Source: DASUKM01 sp036278735 (GTDB lineage Bacteria; Acidobacteriota; Vicinamibacteria; Vicinamibacterales; 2-12-FULL-66-21). Taken from it: DNA of 64,000 nucleotides. Location of the stretch: the NCBI GenBank assembly GCA_036278735.1, contig DASUKM010000047.1, forward strand, positions 124,001 through 188,000, given 5' to 3'. Of the stretch, positions 25,950 to 33,477 are shown piece by piece; the stretch's first letter is position 1; the number at the start of each line of letters is the position of its first letter. The notes below the pieces were generated by a model, which was not told the DNA's origin, searched no databases, and saw only the letters and a program-made list of their open reading frames with translations. A program made the translations under genes and the position numbers.

Positions 25950-28439
25950 ATGACGCGACGAGTGGTGGGGCTCCTGGTAGTGGCGATGATCGCGACCGGC
26001 TGCACGGCGGGACGGGCGTTCCGCCACGGCCAGGACGCCGTCCGCGTGGGCGACTGGGATTCGGCGGTCACCTACTTCACGACCGCGCTGCAGGACAACC
26101 CGGAGAACGCGGAGTACAAAGTGCAGCTCGAGCGCGCCAAGCTCGAAGCGGCCCGCATCCACGTGACCCGTGCCCGCGGCTTCGAGGAGAAGGATCAGCT
26201 CGACGCGGCCCTCATCGAGTACCGGCGGGCCGTCGAGATGGACGGCACCAACCGCACCGCCGCGGCGAAGGTGGCGGCGCTCGAAAAGACGATTCGCGAC
26301 CGCATCGAGGCGAGCCGCCCCAAGCCGCAGATCGACAAGCTGCGGGAGCAGGCGCACCAGATGAGCCAGGCCCCGATGCTCAACCCCGCCTCGCGCGAGC
26401 CGCTGAAGCTCCATTTCGCCAACGCCAGCGTCAAGGACATCCTGAACACGATCGGGCAGCTCACCGGGATCAACGTCACGTACGAGCCCACGTTTCAGGA
26501 TCGCCCCTACACCGTGGATCTCGGCGGCGTCACCCTCGAGGAGGCGCTCAACCAGATTCTGTCGGCCAACGGCTACTACTACAAGGTCATGAACGCCAAG
26601 ACGATCATGATCATCCCCGACAATCCGCAGATGCACGCGAAGTACGACGAGATGGAAATTCGCGTGTTCTACCTGTCGCACGCCGACGCGACCGAGGTGA
26701 ACCAGACCCTCAACACGATCATGCGGATCCCGCAGATGACGATGCAGCCGGTGTTCCTGCCGAACAAGACGGCGAACACGATCACGGTGCGGGCGACCGC
26801 GCCGGTCATGGACGTCGTCGAGCGGGTGATCCGGGCCAACGACAAGCCGCGCGCCGAAGTGGTCCTCGACATCGAAATCCTCGAGGTGGACCGCGCGCGC
26901 GTGAAGCATTACGGCATCGATCTGAGCAAGTACTCGGCGGACCTGCTGTTCTCGCCGGAGGTCGCGCCGTCGAGCTCCGGCACCTCGACGTTCAACCTGA
27001 ACACGATCTCGCAGGGGATCAACACGGCCGACTTCTACCTCGGCGTCCCCTCGGCGGTGGCGAACTTCCTCGAGAACGACAATCACACGAAGACGCTGGC
27101 CAAGCCGCAGCTGCGCGGGTCGGAAGGCACCAAGCTGACGCTGAACCTCGGGCAGGACATCCCGGTCATCCAGACGGTGTTCGGCGCGGCGGCGGCCGGC
27201 GGGTTCGCGACGATCCCGCAGTCGTCGTACTCGTACCGGACCGTCGGCGTGAACATCGAGATGACGCCGCGCGTGACCTACGACGGCGAGATCGTCCTCG
27301 ATCCGCTCTCGGTCGAGAACAGCGCGCTCGGCGCCAACATCGACGTCGCGGGCCAGAGCGTGCCGTCGTTCACGTCGCGCAAGGTGGCGACGCGGCTGCG
27401 GCTGCGCGAAGGGGAGTCGACGCTGCTGGCCGGGATGGTGCAGCAGAACACGATGCACAGCCTGGGCGGACTGCCCGGCATCCTGCACGTGCCCGGGCTC
27501 AAGCAGTTGTTCGCCGACAACAACATCAACGACCAGGACACCGACATCGTGATGTTGATCACGCCGCACATCATCCGGACGCACGAGCTGACGGCGTCGG
27601 ATCTCGGGCCGATCTACATCGGGACGCAGCAGAACGTCGGCCTGACGGGCGCGCCGCCGCTCATCGCCGCGACACCCGAGGCCGGCGCCGCCGGCGCCGA
27701 GACGCCCGCCCCGGCGCCGACGAGCGTGCAGGCGCCCAACCAGCCGCAGGCGGGCGTGCCCGGGCCGCCGGTCGCAGCGCCCGCCGGCGCGCAGCCGTTG
27801 AACCGTCCGGCGCCGCCCGGGACGTCCCCCGTGCCGACGCTGGTGAGCCCGCTGCCGCCCCAACCGGCGCCGCCGGCCGCACCGCCGTCGGCCGAGAATC
27901 CCGCGGCGGCCCCGCGGACGCAGCCCCCCGCGGCGACCGTGCCGGGCGCGCCGGCGGCCGGAGCCGCGGCGCCAGGCGCAGCGCAGCCGCCCGCCGCCGC
28001 CGGCGCTGGGGCGAATCAGGCGCCGCCCGCGCAGGTCATCGTCACGCCGCCCGGCACGGAGTTCCGTGTGGCCGGCGGGCCGTACACGGTGCCCGTCTCG
28101 ATCGTCAACGCGTCGCGCGTGTCCGTGATCACCCTGACGATCACGTACAACCCCAACGTGCTGCGGGTCCGCACCGTGCAGGACGGGACGTTCATGCGCC
28201 AGGGAGGGGTCACGGCGGCGTTCACGCCCCGGATCGACGCGGCGGCCGGACGGGTGGATATTGCTGTCTCGCGCGCCGGCGATCAGGCGGGGGCGTCCGG
28301 CACCGGGCTGCTCGCCGCGCTGCTCTTCGACGCGGTCGGTCCCGGAGGATCGATGATCAGTGTCTCCGGGGTGGCCAACGATCCCGAAGGGGGGCCGGTC
28401 GCGTTGACCTTCGCTCCGGTCACGGTGACGGTGCGCTAG
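25950..28439 (+). CDS. gspD: Secretin (GspD/PilQ) lipoprotein with N-terminal TPR and C-terminal cohesin domain
   Basis: Outer-membrane channel of the secretion/pilus machine. From ATG 25950 the 829-residue protein has a lipobox (IATGC, Cys18), TPR-like helices (about 25-115), N0/N1 domains (FANASVKDILNTIGQLTG; VTLEEALNQILSANGYYY), the secretin barrel (about 290-520; VEVGVN-type segments such as TVGVNIEMTPRV and ESTLLAGMV), a roughly 150-residue Pro/Ala linker, and a C-terminal cohesin-type beta domain (VPVSIVNASRVSVITLTI; LSV-type end GPVALTFAPVTV). Cohesin fusions to GspD-like secretins are known but uncommon. Confidence 0.92.
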   Translation: MTRRVVGLLVVAMIATGCTAGRAFRHGQDAVRVGDWDSAVTYFTTALQDNPENAEYKVQLERAKLEAARIHVTRARGFEEKDQLDAALIEYRRAVEMDGTNRTAAAKVAALEKTIRDRIEASRPKPQIDKLREQAHQMSQAPMLNPASREPLKLHFANASVKDILNTIGQLTGINVTYEPTFQDRPYTVDLGGVTLEEALNQILSANGYYYKVMNAKTIMIIPDNPQMHAKYDEMEIRVFYLSHADATEVNQTLNTIMRIPQMTMQPVFLPNKTANTITVRATAPVMDVVERVIRANDKPRAEVVLDIEILEVDRARVKHYGIDLSKYSADLLFSPEVAPSSSGTSTFNLNTISQGINTADFYLGVPSAVANFLENDNHTKTLAKPQLRGSEGTKLTLNLGQDIPVIQTVFGAAAAGGFATIPQSSYSYRTVGVNIEMTPRVTYDGEIVLDPLSVENSALGANIDVAGQSVPSFTSRKVATRLRLREGESTLLAGMVQQNTMHSLGGLPGILHVPGLKQLFADNNINDQDTDIVMLITPHIIRTHELTASDLGPIYIGTQQNVGLTGAPPLIAATPEAGAAGAETPAPAPTSVQAPNQPQAGVPGPPVAAPAGAQPLNRPAPPGTSPVPTLVSPLPPQPAPPAAPPSAENPAAAPRTQPPAATVPGAPAAGAAAPGAAQPPAAAGAGANQAPPAQVIVTPPGTEFRVAGGPYTVPVSIVNASRVSVITLTITYNPNVLRVRTVQDGTFMRQGGVTAAFTPRIDAAAGRVDIAVSRAGDQAGASGTGLLAALLFDAVGPGGSMISVSGVANDPEGGPVALTFAPVTVTVR

Positions 28440-28440
28440 T

Positions 28441-28612
28441 CCGATTGCCGATTCTTGATTGGCGATTGCCGATTTGGATTGGCGATTGCCGATTGGACGA
28501 TCGACGGATTGAGGATTGGCGATTGGATTGACGATTGCCGAGAGATTGGCGATTGGCGATTGGCGAATTGGGGAATTGGCGATTGGGGAATTGGCGATTG
28601 CCGATTGGCGAT
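28441..28612 (+). repeat. GATTGGC/GATTGCC short tandem repeats
   Basis: About 25 imperfect units based on GATTGGCGATTGCC with one-base slips, beginning directly after the secretin stop. It has lower G+C than anything around it. Together with the next array it fills the 468-bp gap between secretin and pseudopilin genes, where no gene is seen. Confidence 0.85.
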
Positions 28613-28614
28613 TT

Positions 28615-28892
28615 GTAGGGCGGGTCTTTAGACCCGCCGGGCGGTAGGGCTGGACCCGCCGGGCGTTAGGGCGGGTCTTCAGACCCGCCGGGGTGTAGGG
28701 CGGGTCTTCGGACTCGCCGGGGTGTAGGGCGGGTCTTCGGACTCGCCGGGTTGTAGGGCGGGTCTTCGGACCCGCCGGTGTGTAGGGCGGGTCTTTAGAC
28801 CCGCCGGGGTGTAGGGCGGGTCTTTAGACCCGCCGGGGTGTAGGGCGGGTCTTCAGACCCGCCAGGCGGTAGGGCGGGTCTTCAGACCCGCC
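28615..28892 (+). repeat. Ten-unit tandem array of a 29-bp palindromic repeat
   Basis: Ten head-to-tail units of GTAGGGCGGGTCTTCAGACC plus CGCCGGGGT; the second unit is internally shortened. Each unit contains the inverted repeat GGCGGGTC/GACCCGCC around a TTYRGA centre; several units carry GGACTC in place of AGACCC. Units abut with no unique spacers, so this is not a CRISPR. Single copies occur at 20154-20175 and 31521-31545, the two ends of the secretion cluster. Confidence 0.92.
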
Positions 28893-28907
28893 ACGGCCGT
28901 TGGTCAC

Positions 28908-29396
28908 ATGCTGAACACACGCATCCGGCGCCGCGCGGAGCGCGGCTTCACGTTCATCGAGCTGCTGGTCGTGACGACGATCATGCTGATTCTCGCCTCC
29001 GCGATCATGCCGCTGGCGCGCGTCACCGTGCAGCGCGAACGGGAAGCGGAGCTGCGGCGCGATCTGCGGGAGATGCGGACGGCGATCGACAAGTTCAAGG
29101 ACGCGGCCGACGCCGGCATCATCGCGCCGATGGACATCAAGGCCGGCAGCGAGGGCTATCCGCCGGATCTCGACACGCTCGTCCAGGGGGTGTCGGTGGC
29201 CAACGATCAGACCGGGCGCAAGCTCAAGTTCCTGCGGCACGTCCCGGTCGACCCGATGACGAATTCCACCGAGTGGGGGCTGCGCTCGTACGGCGACAAG
29301 CCGGATTCCACGTCGTGGGGCGGCGGGAACGTGTACGACGTCTACACGAAGTCGGACGGGAAGGCGCTCGATGGAACGAAATACAAGGACTGGTAG
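28908..29396 (+). CDS. Type II secretion pseudopilin, GspG-like (first copy)
   Basis: Prepilin of 162 residues with a type III signal: basic leader RIRRRAERG, cleavage before FTFIELLVVTTIMLILA, Glu at +5. The soluble part resembles GspG (REREAELRRDLREMRTAIDK; PVDPMTNSTEWGLRSYGD) and ends ALDGTKYKDW. A prepilin peptidase must process it, but none is encoded here. The last 26 bp overlap the next pseudopilin gene in another frame, implying translational coupling. Confidence 0.9.
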   Translation: MLNTRIRRRAERGFTFIELLVVTTIMLILASAIMPLARVTVQREREAELRRDLREMRTAIDKFKDAADAGIIAPMDIKAGSEGYPPDLDTLVQGVSVANDQTGRKLKFLRHVPVDPMTNSTEWGLRSYGDKPDSTSWGGGNVYDVYTKSDGKALDGTKYKDW

Positions 29397-29775
29397 GGCC
29401 GGGTTCACGCTGATCGAGCTGCTGGTCGTGATCTCGCTGATCTCGATCCTCGCCGCGATGGGGCTCGTCCAGTACAAGAACTCGATCGTCAAGGCGCAGG
29501 AGAGCGTCCTCAAGACCGATCTCTTCCGCATGCGCGACGCGATCGACCAGTACTACGCCGACAAGGGGAAGTATCCGGCCTCGATCGACGCGCTGGTCAG
29601 CGAAGGCTACATGAGAAAAGTGCCGGAGGATCCCTTCACGAAGTCCTCCGACTCGTGGCAGACCGTGCCCGCGGAGCCCGACCCCAACAACCCCGACGCG
29701 GAGCCGGGGATTTACGACATCAAGAGCGGCGCCCAGGGCACCGCGCTCGACGGCTCCAGCTACGCCGACTGGTGA
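29371..29775 (+). CDS. gspG: Type II secretion major pseudopilin, GspG-like (second copy)
   Basis: Prepilin of 134 residues: leader ending GRAG, then FTLIELLVVISLISILAAMG with Glu+5, followed by a canonical GspG body (LKTDLFRMRDAIDQYYADKG, VPEDPFTKSSDSW) and end ALDGSSYADW, closely matching the end of the preceding pseudopilin. It is the better GspG match of the two, so it is the likelier major pseudopilin. Convergent with the Ig-domain lipoprotein gene, 5 bp away. Confidence 0.92.
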   Translation: MERNTRTGRAGFTLIELLVVISLISILAAMGLVQYKNSIVKAQESVLKTDLFRMRDAIDQYYADKGKYPASIDALVSEGYMRKVPEDPFTKSSDSWQTVPAEPDPNNPDAEPGIYDIKSGAQGTALDGSSYADW

Positions 29776-29780
29776 CCTGA

Positions 29781-30860
29781 TCAGCCGCCCGTCGTCGTCG
29801 TGCCCTTCGTGACCACGACCGGGGTGCTGATGGACGACTCTTCGCCGGACGCGTCGGTCGCAATCGCGGTTGCCGTGTATGTTCCCGACTTCTTGTAAAG
29901 GTGCGGCACCTGCGTGGCGCCGCTGATCGGGCCGAGGTCCACCGAGTCCCCATCGCCAAAGTCGACCCTTACGTTCTCGACGTTCACCCCGGTAGCCATC
30001 GTGACCGTGAACGCGGTCGCCGTCGTGGTCGTGCCGGCTGTCGTGACGACGAAGGACGTCAGCGGCCTCGGCCGAACCGTGACCTTGACGCTTCCCGTCG
30101 TCGCGCCAGACTGCGCGGTGACCGTGGCGGGGCCGACGCTGGTGGTCGTCAGCGTCGTGGTGGCAATCCCGTTACCGTCGGTTACGGCCAGGGTCGGCGA
30201 GACCGAACCCTGGTCGGTGCTGAAGGCGACGGACACGCCGGGTACCGGGACGCCGTCCGTGTCGGTGACGATCGCCGAAATCTTCGACGTGCCGCCGTCC
30301 GAACCGAGCGACTGCGGGTTGGCGGTCACGACGACCGCGGTCACGGCACCCGGTCCGACCTTCAGTTGAAGCTGAGCGGAGGCACCCCCTGAATAGGCGG
30401 TAATCGTCGCCATGCCGCCCTGGCTGTCGGCGATCAGTTTCACGATCACCTGACCGTTGTGGGTCCGGGCCTCCGCCGGCTCGATCCGCCCCACCGTCGT
30501 CGTAAAGGAGATGAGCGTCCCGTTCTGGACCGGTGTTCCGGCCCCGGTTGTCGACGTCGCCACCGGCGCCGTCGGGGTCCCCGACTGGCCGGGAACGCCA
30601 GTTCCTCCCGTGCCCGTTCCTGTGCCGGTGCCCGTGCCGGTGGTCGGAGGCGGAGCGGCCGTTCCGTTTTCGATGACGGTGGCGATCACGTCGACCGAGC
30701 TGTTCAGCGACACGGCATTGCTGGTCGAGAGGAGCGTGATGACGGTGCCGGTCGGGGCCAGCAGCGGCACCTTGTCGCAGCCGAACACGATCGACAGACC
30801 GGCCAGCGCCGCGACGGCCGCGAGGCGCACGCGGACAAGACGACGGGCATGTGCTAGCAT
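29781..30860 (-). CDS. Ig-like (Big_1/PKD) domain lipoprotein
   Basis: Lipoprotein signal with lipobox IVFGC (Cys28 from ATG 30860), then bacterial Ig-like repeats: one interrupted by a low-complexity (Gly-Thr)n stretch (TGTGTGTGTGGTG), one with the invasin/Big_1 pattern (VVVTANPQSLGSDGGTSKIS; GVPVPGVSVAFSTDQGSVSP), and a C-terminal PKD-like domain (VRVDFGDGDSVDLGP). 359 residues. Probably a surface protein, possibly a client of the adjacent secretion machine; that link is inference. An in-frame ATG at 30887 exists, but the promoter lies between the two starts, favouring 30860. Confidence 0.82.
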   Translation of the reverse strand: MLAHARRLVRVRLAAVAALAGLSIVFGCDKVPLLAPTGTVITLLSTSNAVSLNSSVDVIATVIENGTAAPPPTTGTGTGTGTGTGGTGVPGQSGTPTAPVATSTTGAGTPVQNGTLISFTTTVGRIEPAEARTHNGQVIVKLIADSQGGMATITAYSGGASAQLQLKVGPGAVTAVVVTANPQSLGSDGGTSKISAIVTDTDGVPVPGVSVAFSTDQGSVSPTLAVTDGNGIATTTLTTTSVGPATVTAQSGATTGSVKVTVRPRPLTSFVVTTAGTTTTATAFTVTMATGVNVENVRVDFGDGDSVDLGPISGATQVPHLYKKSGTYTATAIATDASGEESSISTPVVVTKGTTTTGG

Positions 30861-30874
30861 AAATGACGGTAAGG

Positions 30875-30903
30875 ATAATACTCGCATGGACTTAGAGGGT
30901 CAA
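30875..30903 (-). promoter_or_regulatory. Sigma-70-type promoter for the Ig-domain lipoprotein
   Basis: Minus strand TTGACC, 17-bp spacer, TATTAT: five of six bases in each box. It overlaps the start codon and first codons of the divergent pseudopilin gene at 30886, so the two genes share this sequence. The implied leader is very short (about 8 nt). Confidence 0.6.
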
Positions 30904-31494
30904 GGCGAACGCGGCTACGCGATGGCCGCGCTCCTCGTGATGATTGGCGTGGCGGCGGTCATCATGACAGCCGTGCTGCCCGTGTGGCGGCACGAGGCGC
31001 AGCGGGAAAAGGAAGCGGAGTTCGTGTTCCGCGCCCAGCAGTACGTCCGCGCGATCCGGCTGTACCAGGCCAAATTGCACACGTTCCCCCCCAGCGTCGA
31101 CGTCCTCGTGCAGCAGCGGTTCCTGCGCAAGAAGTACAAAGACCCCATCGCGAACGACGACTTTCAGCTGCTCTATGCCGGGGGGCAGTCGGTCACGCCC
31201 GGCGGCCAGGCGGTCGTCGGGACCGGCGGCATCATCGGGGTGACCAGCAAGAGCAAGGCTGAATCGATCCGGGTCTTCAACGGCGCGACGCACTACAACC
31301 AATGGCAGGTGCTGTTCGCGAACACGAGGGGCGGTGGCCCAGGTGGTGGCGGCGGTGGTGGCGGCGGCGCCAATGGTGGCGGCGCTGGAGGCCGTGGAAT
31401 AGGGCCTGGCACCGGAGGCCGCGGCGGTCCGCCACCGGCCGGGCCGGGCGGCGGGATGGGGCAGCCGATTATCCGGCATCCGGGCGGCGGATAG
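30886..31494 (+). CDS. Pseudopilin-like protein with Gly-rich C-terminal tail
   Basis: 202 residues. The N-terminus (GQGERGYAMAALLVMIGVAA) has a prepilin-like basic/Gly site followed by a hydrophobic helix, but lacks the usual Glu at +5. The body resembles GspG-type pseudopilins (AEFVFRAQQYVRAIRLYQAK; PSVDVLVQQRFLRKKYKDPI). From about residue 150 it runs into a flexible Gly/Pro tail (GGGPGGGGGGGGGANGGG and on). It is probably a minor or specialised pseudopilin of the same machine. The ATG lies head-to-head with the lipoprotein gene. Confidence 0.8.
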   Translation: MDLEGQGERGYAMAALLVMIGVAAVIMTAVLPVWRHEAQREKEAEFVFRAQQYVRAIRLYQAKLHTFPPSVDVLVQQRFLRKKYKDPIANDDFQLLYAGGQSVTPGGQAVVGTGGIIGVTSKSKAESIRVFNGATHYNQWQVLFANTRGGGPGGGGGGGGGANGGGAGGRGIGPGTGGRGGPPPAGPGGGMGQPIIRHPGGG

Positions 31495-31520
31495 CGTCGG
31501 GAGCGTCATTGTGTGCAGCC

Positions 31521-31545
31521 GGCGGACGGAAGGTCCGCCCTACAG
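31521..31545 (-). repeat. Single diverged copy of the 29-bp repeat
   Basis: Minus-strand CTGTAGGGCGGACCTTCCGT with inverted arms GGCGGAC/GTCCGCC. It lies just after the pseudopilin stop codon, mirroring the copy at 20154-20175 on the other side of the cluster. Confidence 0.6.
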
Positions 31546-31581
31546 AACCTTGGACGACCGGCCGGGGCTGGCAGCCGGAGG

Positions 31582-33252
31582 TCAGGAGCCGACCGGGACC
31601 GGAGCGCCCCCCTGCCGGACCCGATAGTGCCGATCGGTGCGGATGGACGGGAGCTGCTGGACGCGGCCGTCGGGCCATCGGATCTCGCAGCGCACCTCTG
31701 AGGCGTCCCCGACCCCGATGTTGACGCGCGGGTCGTGCGACGAGAGATAGCTGCCGCCGCTCGCGACGATCCGCAGCGCCTGTCCGCCAGGCCATCGGGC
31801 CATCACTCTCGTGCCCGTCGCGTCGCGCACCGTCGCGCCCTCGAGGGTGAGTTCGACGTAGTGGCCGTGCGGGTCCACCGCGCGGTACAGGGCGGGGGTG
31901 CCGTCCAGGTTGTTGACGACGACGCCGAGCCGCCCGTCGTTCCAGAAGTCGGCGGCCGCCAGGCCGCGCCCGACGGCCAGACCCGGAAGCGCTTGCCGCG
32001 GCAGCTCCGTGAATCCGCCGTCGCCGCGATTGACGAACGCCTGCACGGGCATCCGCCACCGCGACGGGATCCCGAGCGTGTCGACCTGCGGATAGACGTG
32101 GCCGTTGGCGACGATCAGATCGTCGCGGCCGTCGCGATCGAAATCCGCGAACGCGGTGCCCCATCCCATGTAGAGCCACGTCGGCTGCGCGAGCCCCGCG
32201 CGACGCGTCACGTCTTCGAACAGCCCGCCGCCGAGATTTCTGTACAGCGTGTTGTAGTCGTCCACGAAGTTGGTGACGTAGATGTCGGGGCGGCTGTCGC
32301 GGTCGTAGTCCCCCCAGGCGATCCCCATGCCCGCCTGCTCGTGCCCCTCCTCGCTGAGCGCCAGGCCGTCCTGCATCGCCGTGTCCACCGGACGTCCGCC
32401 GTCGAAACGGTACAGGGCGTTCGGCGTCGAATCGTTGCCCACGTACAGCCGCATCCCGCCATCGCCGGCAAGCGGCAGGAAGACGGCGCCGAGTCCGTAG
32501 TACGCCTTCGGATCGACGCCGGCGCTGACGTCGCGGAAGCGCCCGCCGCCTTCGTTGTGGAAGAGGAGATCCCGTTCACCCGGCAGCCCGCGCGGACCGC
32601 AGTTGACGACGAGGCCGCGATGCCGGCAGTCGGGGATCTTTTCGGGCTGCGGCAGGTGCGCCGGATCCAGATGGACGTAGCCGTTGACGAACAGATCGAG
32701 GCGTCCGTCGCCATCGTAATCGCCGAAGGTCGCCCCCGTGTTCCACCGGCCGGCCGCGCCGCCCACGCCGGCCGCGGCGGTCACGTCCGCAAACTTCCAG
32801 CCACCGTCGTTGCGCCAGAGTTGATTCGGCGCGAGAAAGTTCGTGATCAGCAGATCGGGATCGCCGTCGTTGTCGTAATCGGCGGCCGCGCAGCCCATGC
32901 CCCAGCCGGCGTTGCGGATGCCGGTGCGCGCCGTTACGTTTTCGAAGTGTCCCGCTCCGGTGTTCCGGAAGATGCCGTGCGGCGGGGCGGGCGCACGTCC
33001 GGCGGCCGATGCGAACGTGCCGCCGTTGACGAGGATGACGTCCGTCCAGCCGTCGCCGTCGAAATCGGCGGCGCACACGCCGCCGCTCATCACTTCGGGG
33101 ATGTAGCGCTTCTCGGCGGTGCCGCCGCCCACTTCGTGAAAGGACGCGAGGCCCGCCTGCACCGCGACGTTCTCGAAGGTCAGCGGCACGGCTGCGGGAT
33201 GCGCCACTGCCAGGACCGCGACCGCCGCGAGGGGAGCAACGAATCGAAACAC
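31582..33252 (-). CDS. CRTAC1-family protein: FG-GAP/VCBS repeats plus ASPIC/UnbV domain
   Basis: Secreted 556-residue protein: signal peptide (about 1-20), then at least five calcium-binding FG-GAP/VCBS motifs (DFDGDGWTDVILVNGG, DYDNDGDPDLLITNF, DYDGDGRLDLFVNGY, DYDRDSRPDIYVTNF, DFDRDGRDDLIVANGH) forming a beta-propeller, and a C-terminal ASPIC/UnbV domain (LTLEGATVRDATGTRVMARW; WPDGRVQQLPSIRTDRHYRV). Such proteins are abundant in Acidobacteria and probably bind polysaccharide or proteins at the surface. Their biochemical role is unknown. Confidence 0.92.
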   Translation of the reverse strand: MFRFVAPLAAVAVLAVAHPAAVPLTFENVAVQAGLASFHEVGGGTAEKRYIPEVMSGGVCAADFDGDGWTDVILVNGGTFASAAGRAPAPPHGIFRNTGAGHFENVTARTGIRNAGWGMGCAAADYDNDGDPDLLITNFLAPNQLWRNDGGWKFADVTAAAGVGGAAGRWNTGATFGDYDGDGRLDLFVNGYVHLDPAHLPQPEKIPDCRHRGLVVNCGPRGLPGERDLLFHNEGGGRFRDVSAGVDPKAYYGLGAVFLPLAGDGGMRLYVGNDSTPNALYRFDGGRPVDTAMQDGLALSEEGHEQAGMGIAWGDYDRDSRPDIYVTNFVDDYNTLYRNLGGGLFEDVTRRAGLAQPTWLYMGWGTAFADFDRDGRDDLIVANGHVYPQVDTLGIPSRWRMPVQAFVNRGDGGFTELPRQALPGLAVGRGLAAADFWNDGRLGVVVNNLDGTPALYRAVDPHGHYVELTLEGATVRDATGTRVMARWPGGQALRIVASGGSYLSSHDPRVNIGVGDASEVRCEIRWPDGRVQQLPSIRTDRHYRVRQGGAPVPVGS

Positions 33253-33265
33253 GGATCAATTGTAG

Positions 33266-33476
33266 CGGGCGGTGCCAGTTGCCAGTTGCCAGTTGCGGCC
33301 AGTTCCCAGTTTCCAGTTTCCAGTATCCAGTTTCCAGTTTCCAGTTACAGGTTCCTGGTTCGCGGGTTCCAGGTTCACAGGTTCCAGGTTCACAGGTTCC
33401 AGGTTCCATCCGCGCGCCGCACCCCGGCCCTCCGCCCTCCGCCCTCCGCCCTCCGCCCTCCGCCCTCCGAGTACGC
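33266..33476 (+). repeat. Mixed short tandem repeats (TTCCAGT, GGTTCC, CCCTCCG)
   Basis: Three blocks follow each other: about 12 units around TTCCAGT (33272-33345), then GGTTCCAGGTTCACAGG-type units (33350-33405), then five CCGCCCT units (33424-33468). It lies between the divergent CRTAC1 and TPR genes and must contain their promoters, yet shows no clear promoter boxes. Confidence 0.8.
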
Positions 33477-33477
33477 G

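Noticed and set aside
28615..28892. Possible CRISPR array
   Set aside because: The 29-bp units abut directly with no unique spacers, and no cas gene is nearby; it is a tandem palindromic repeat.
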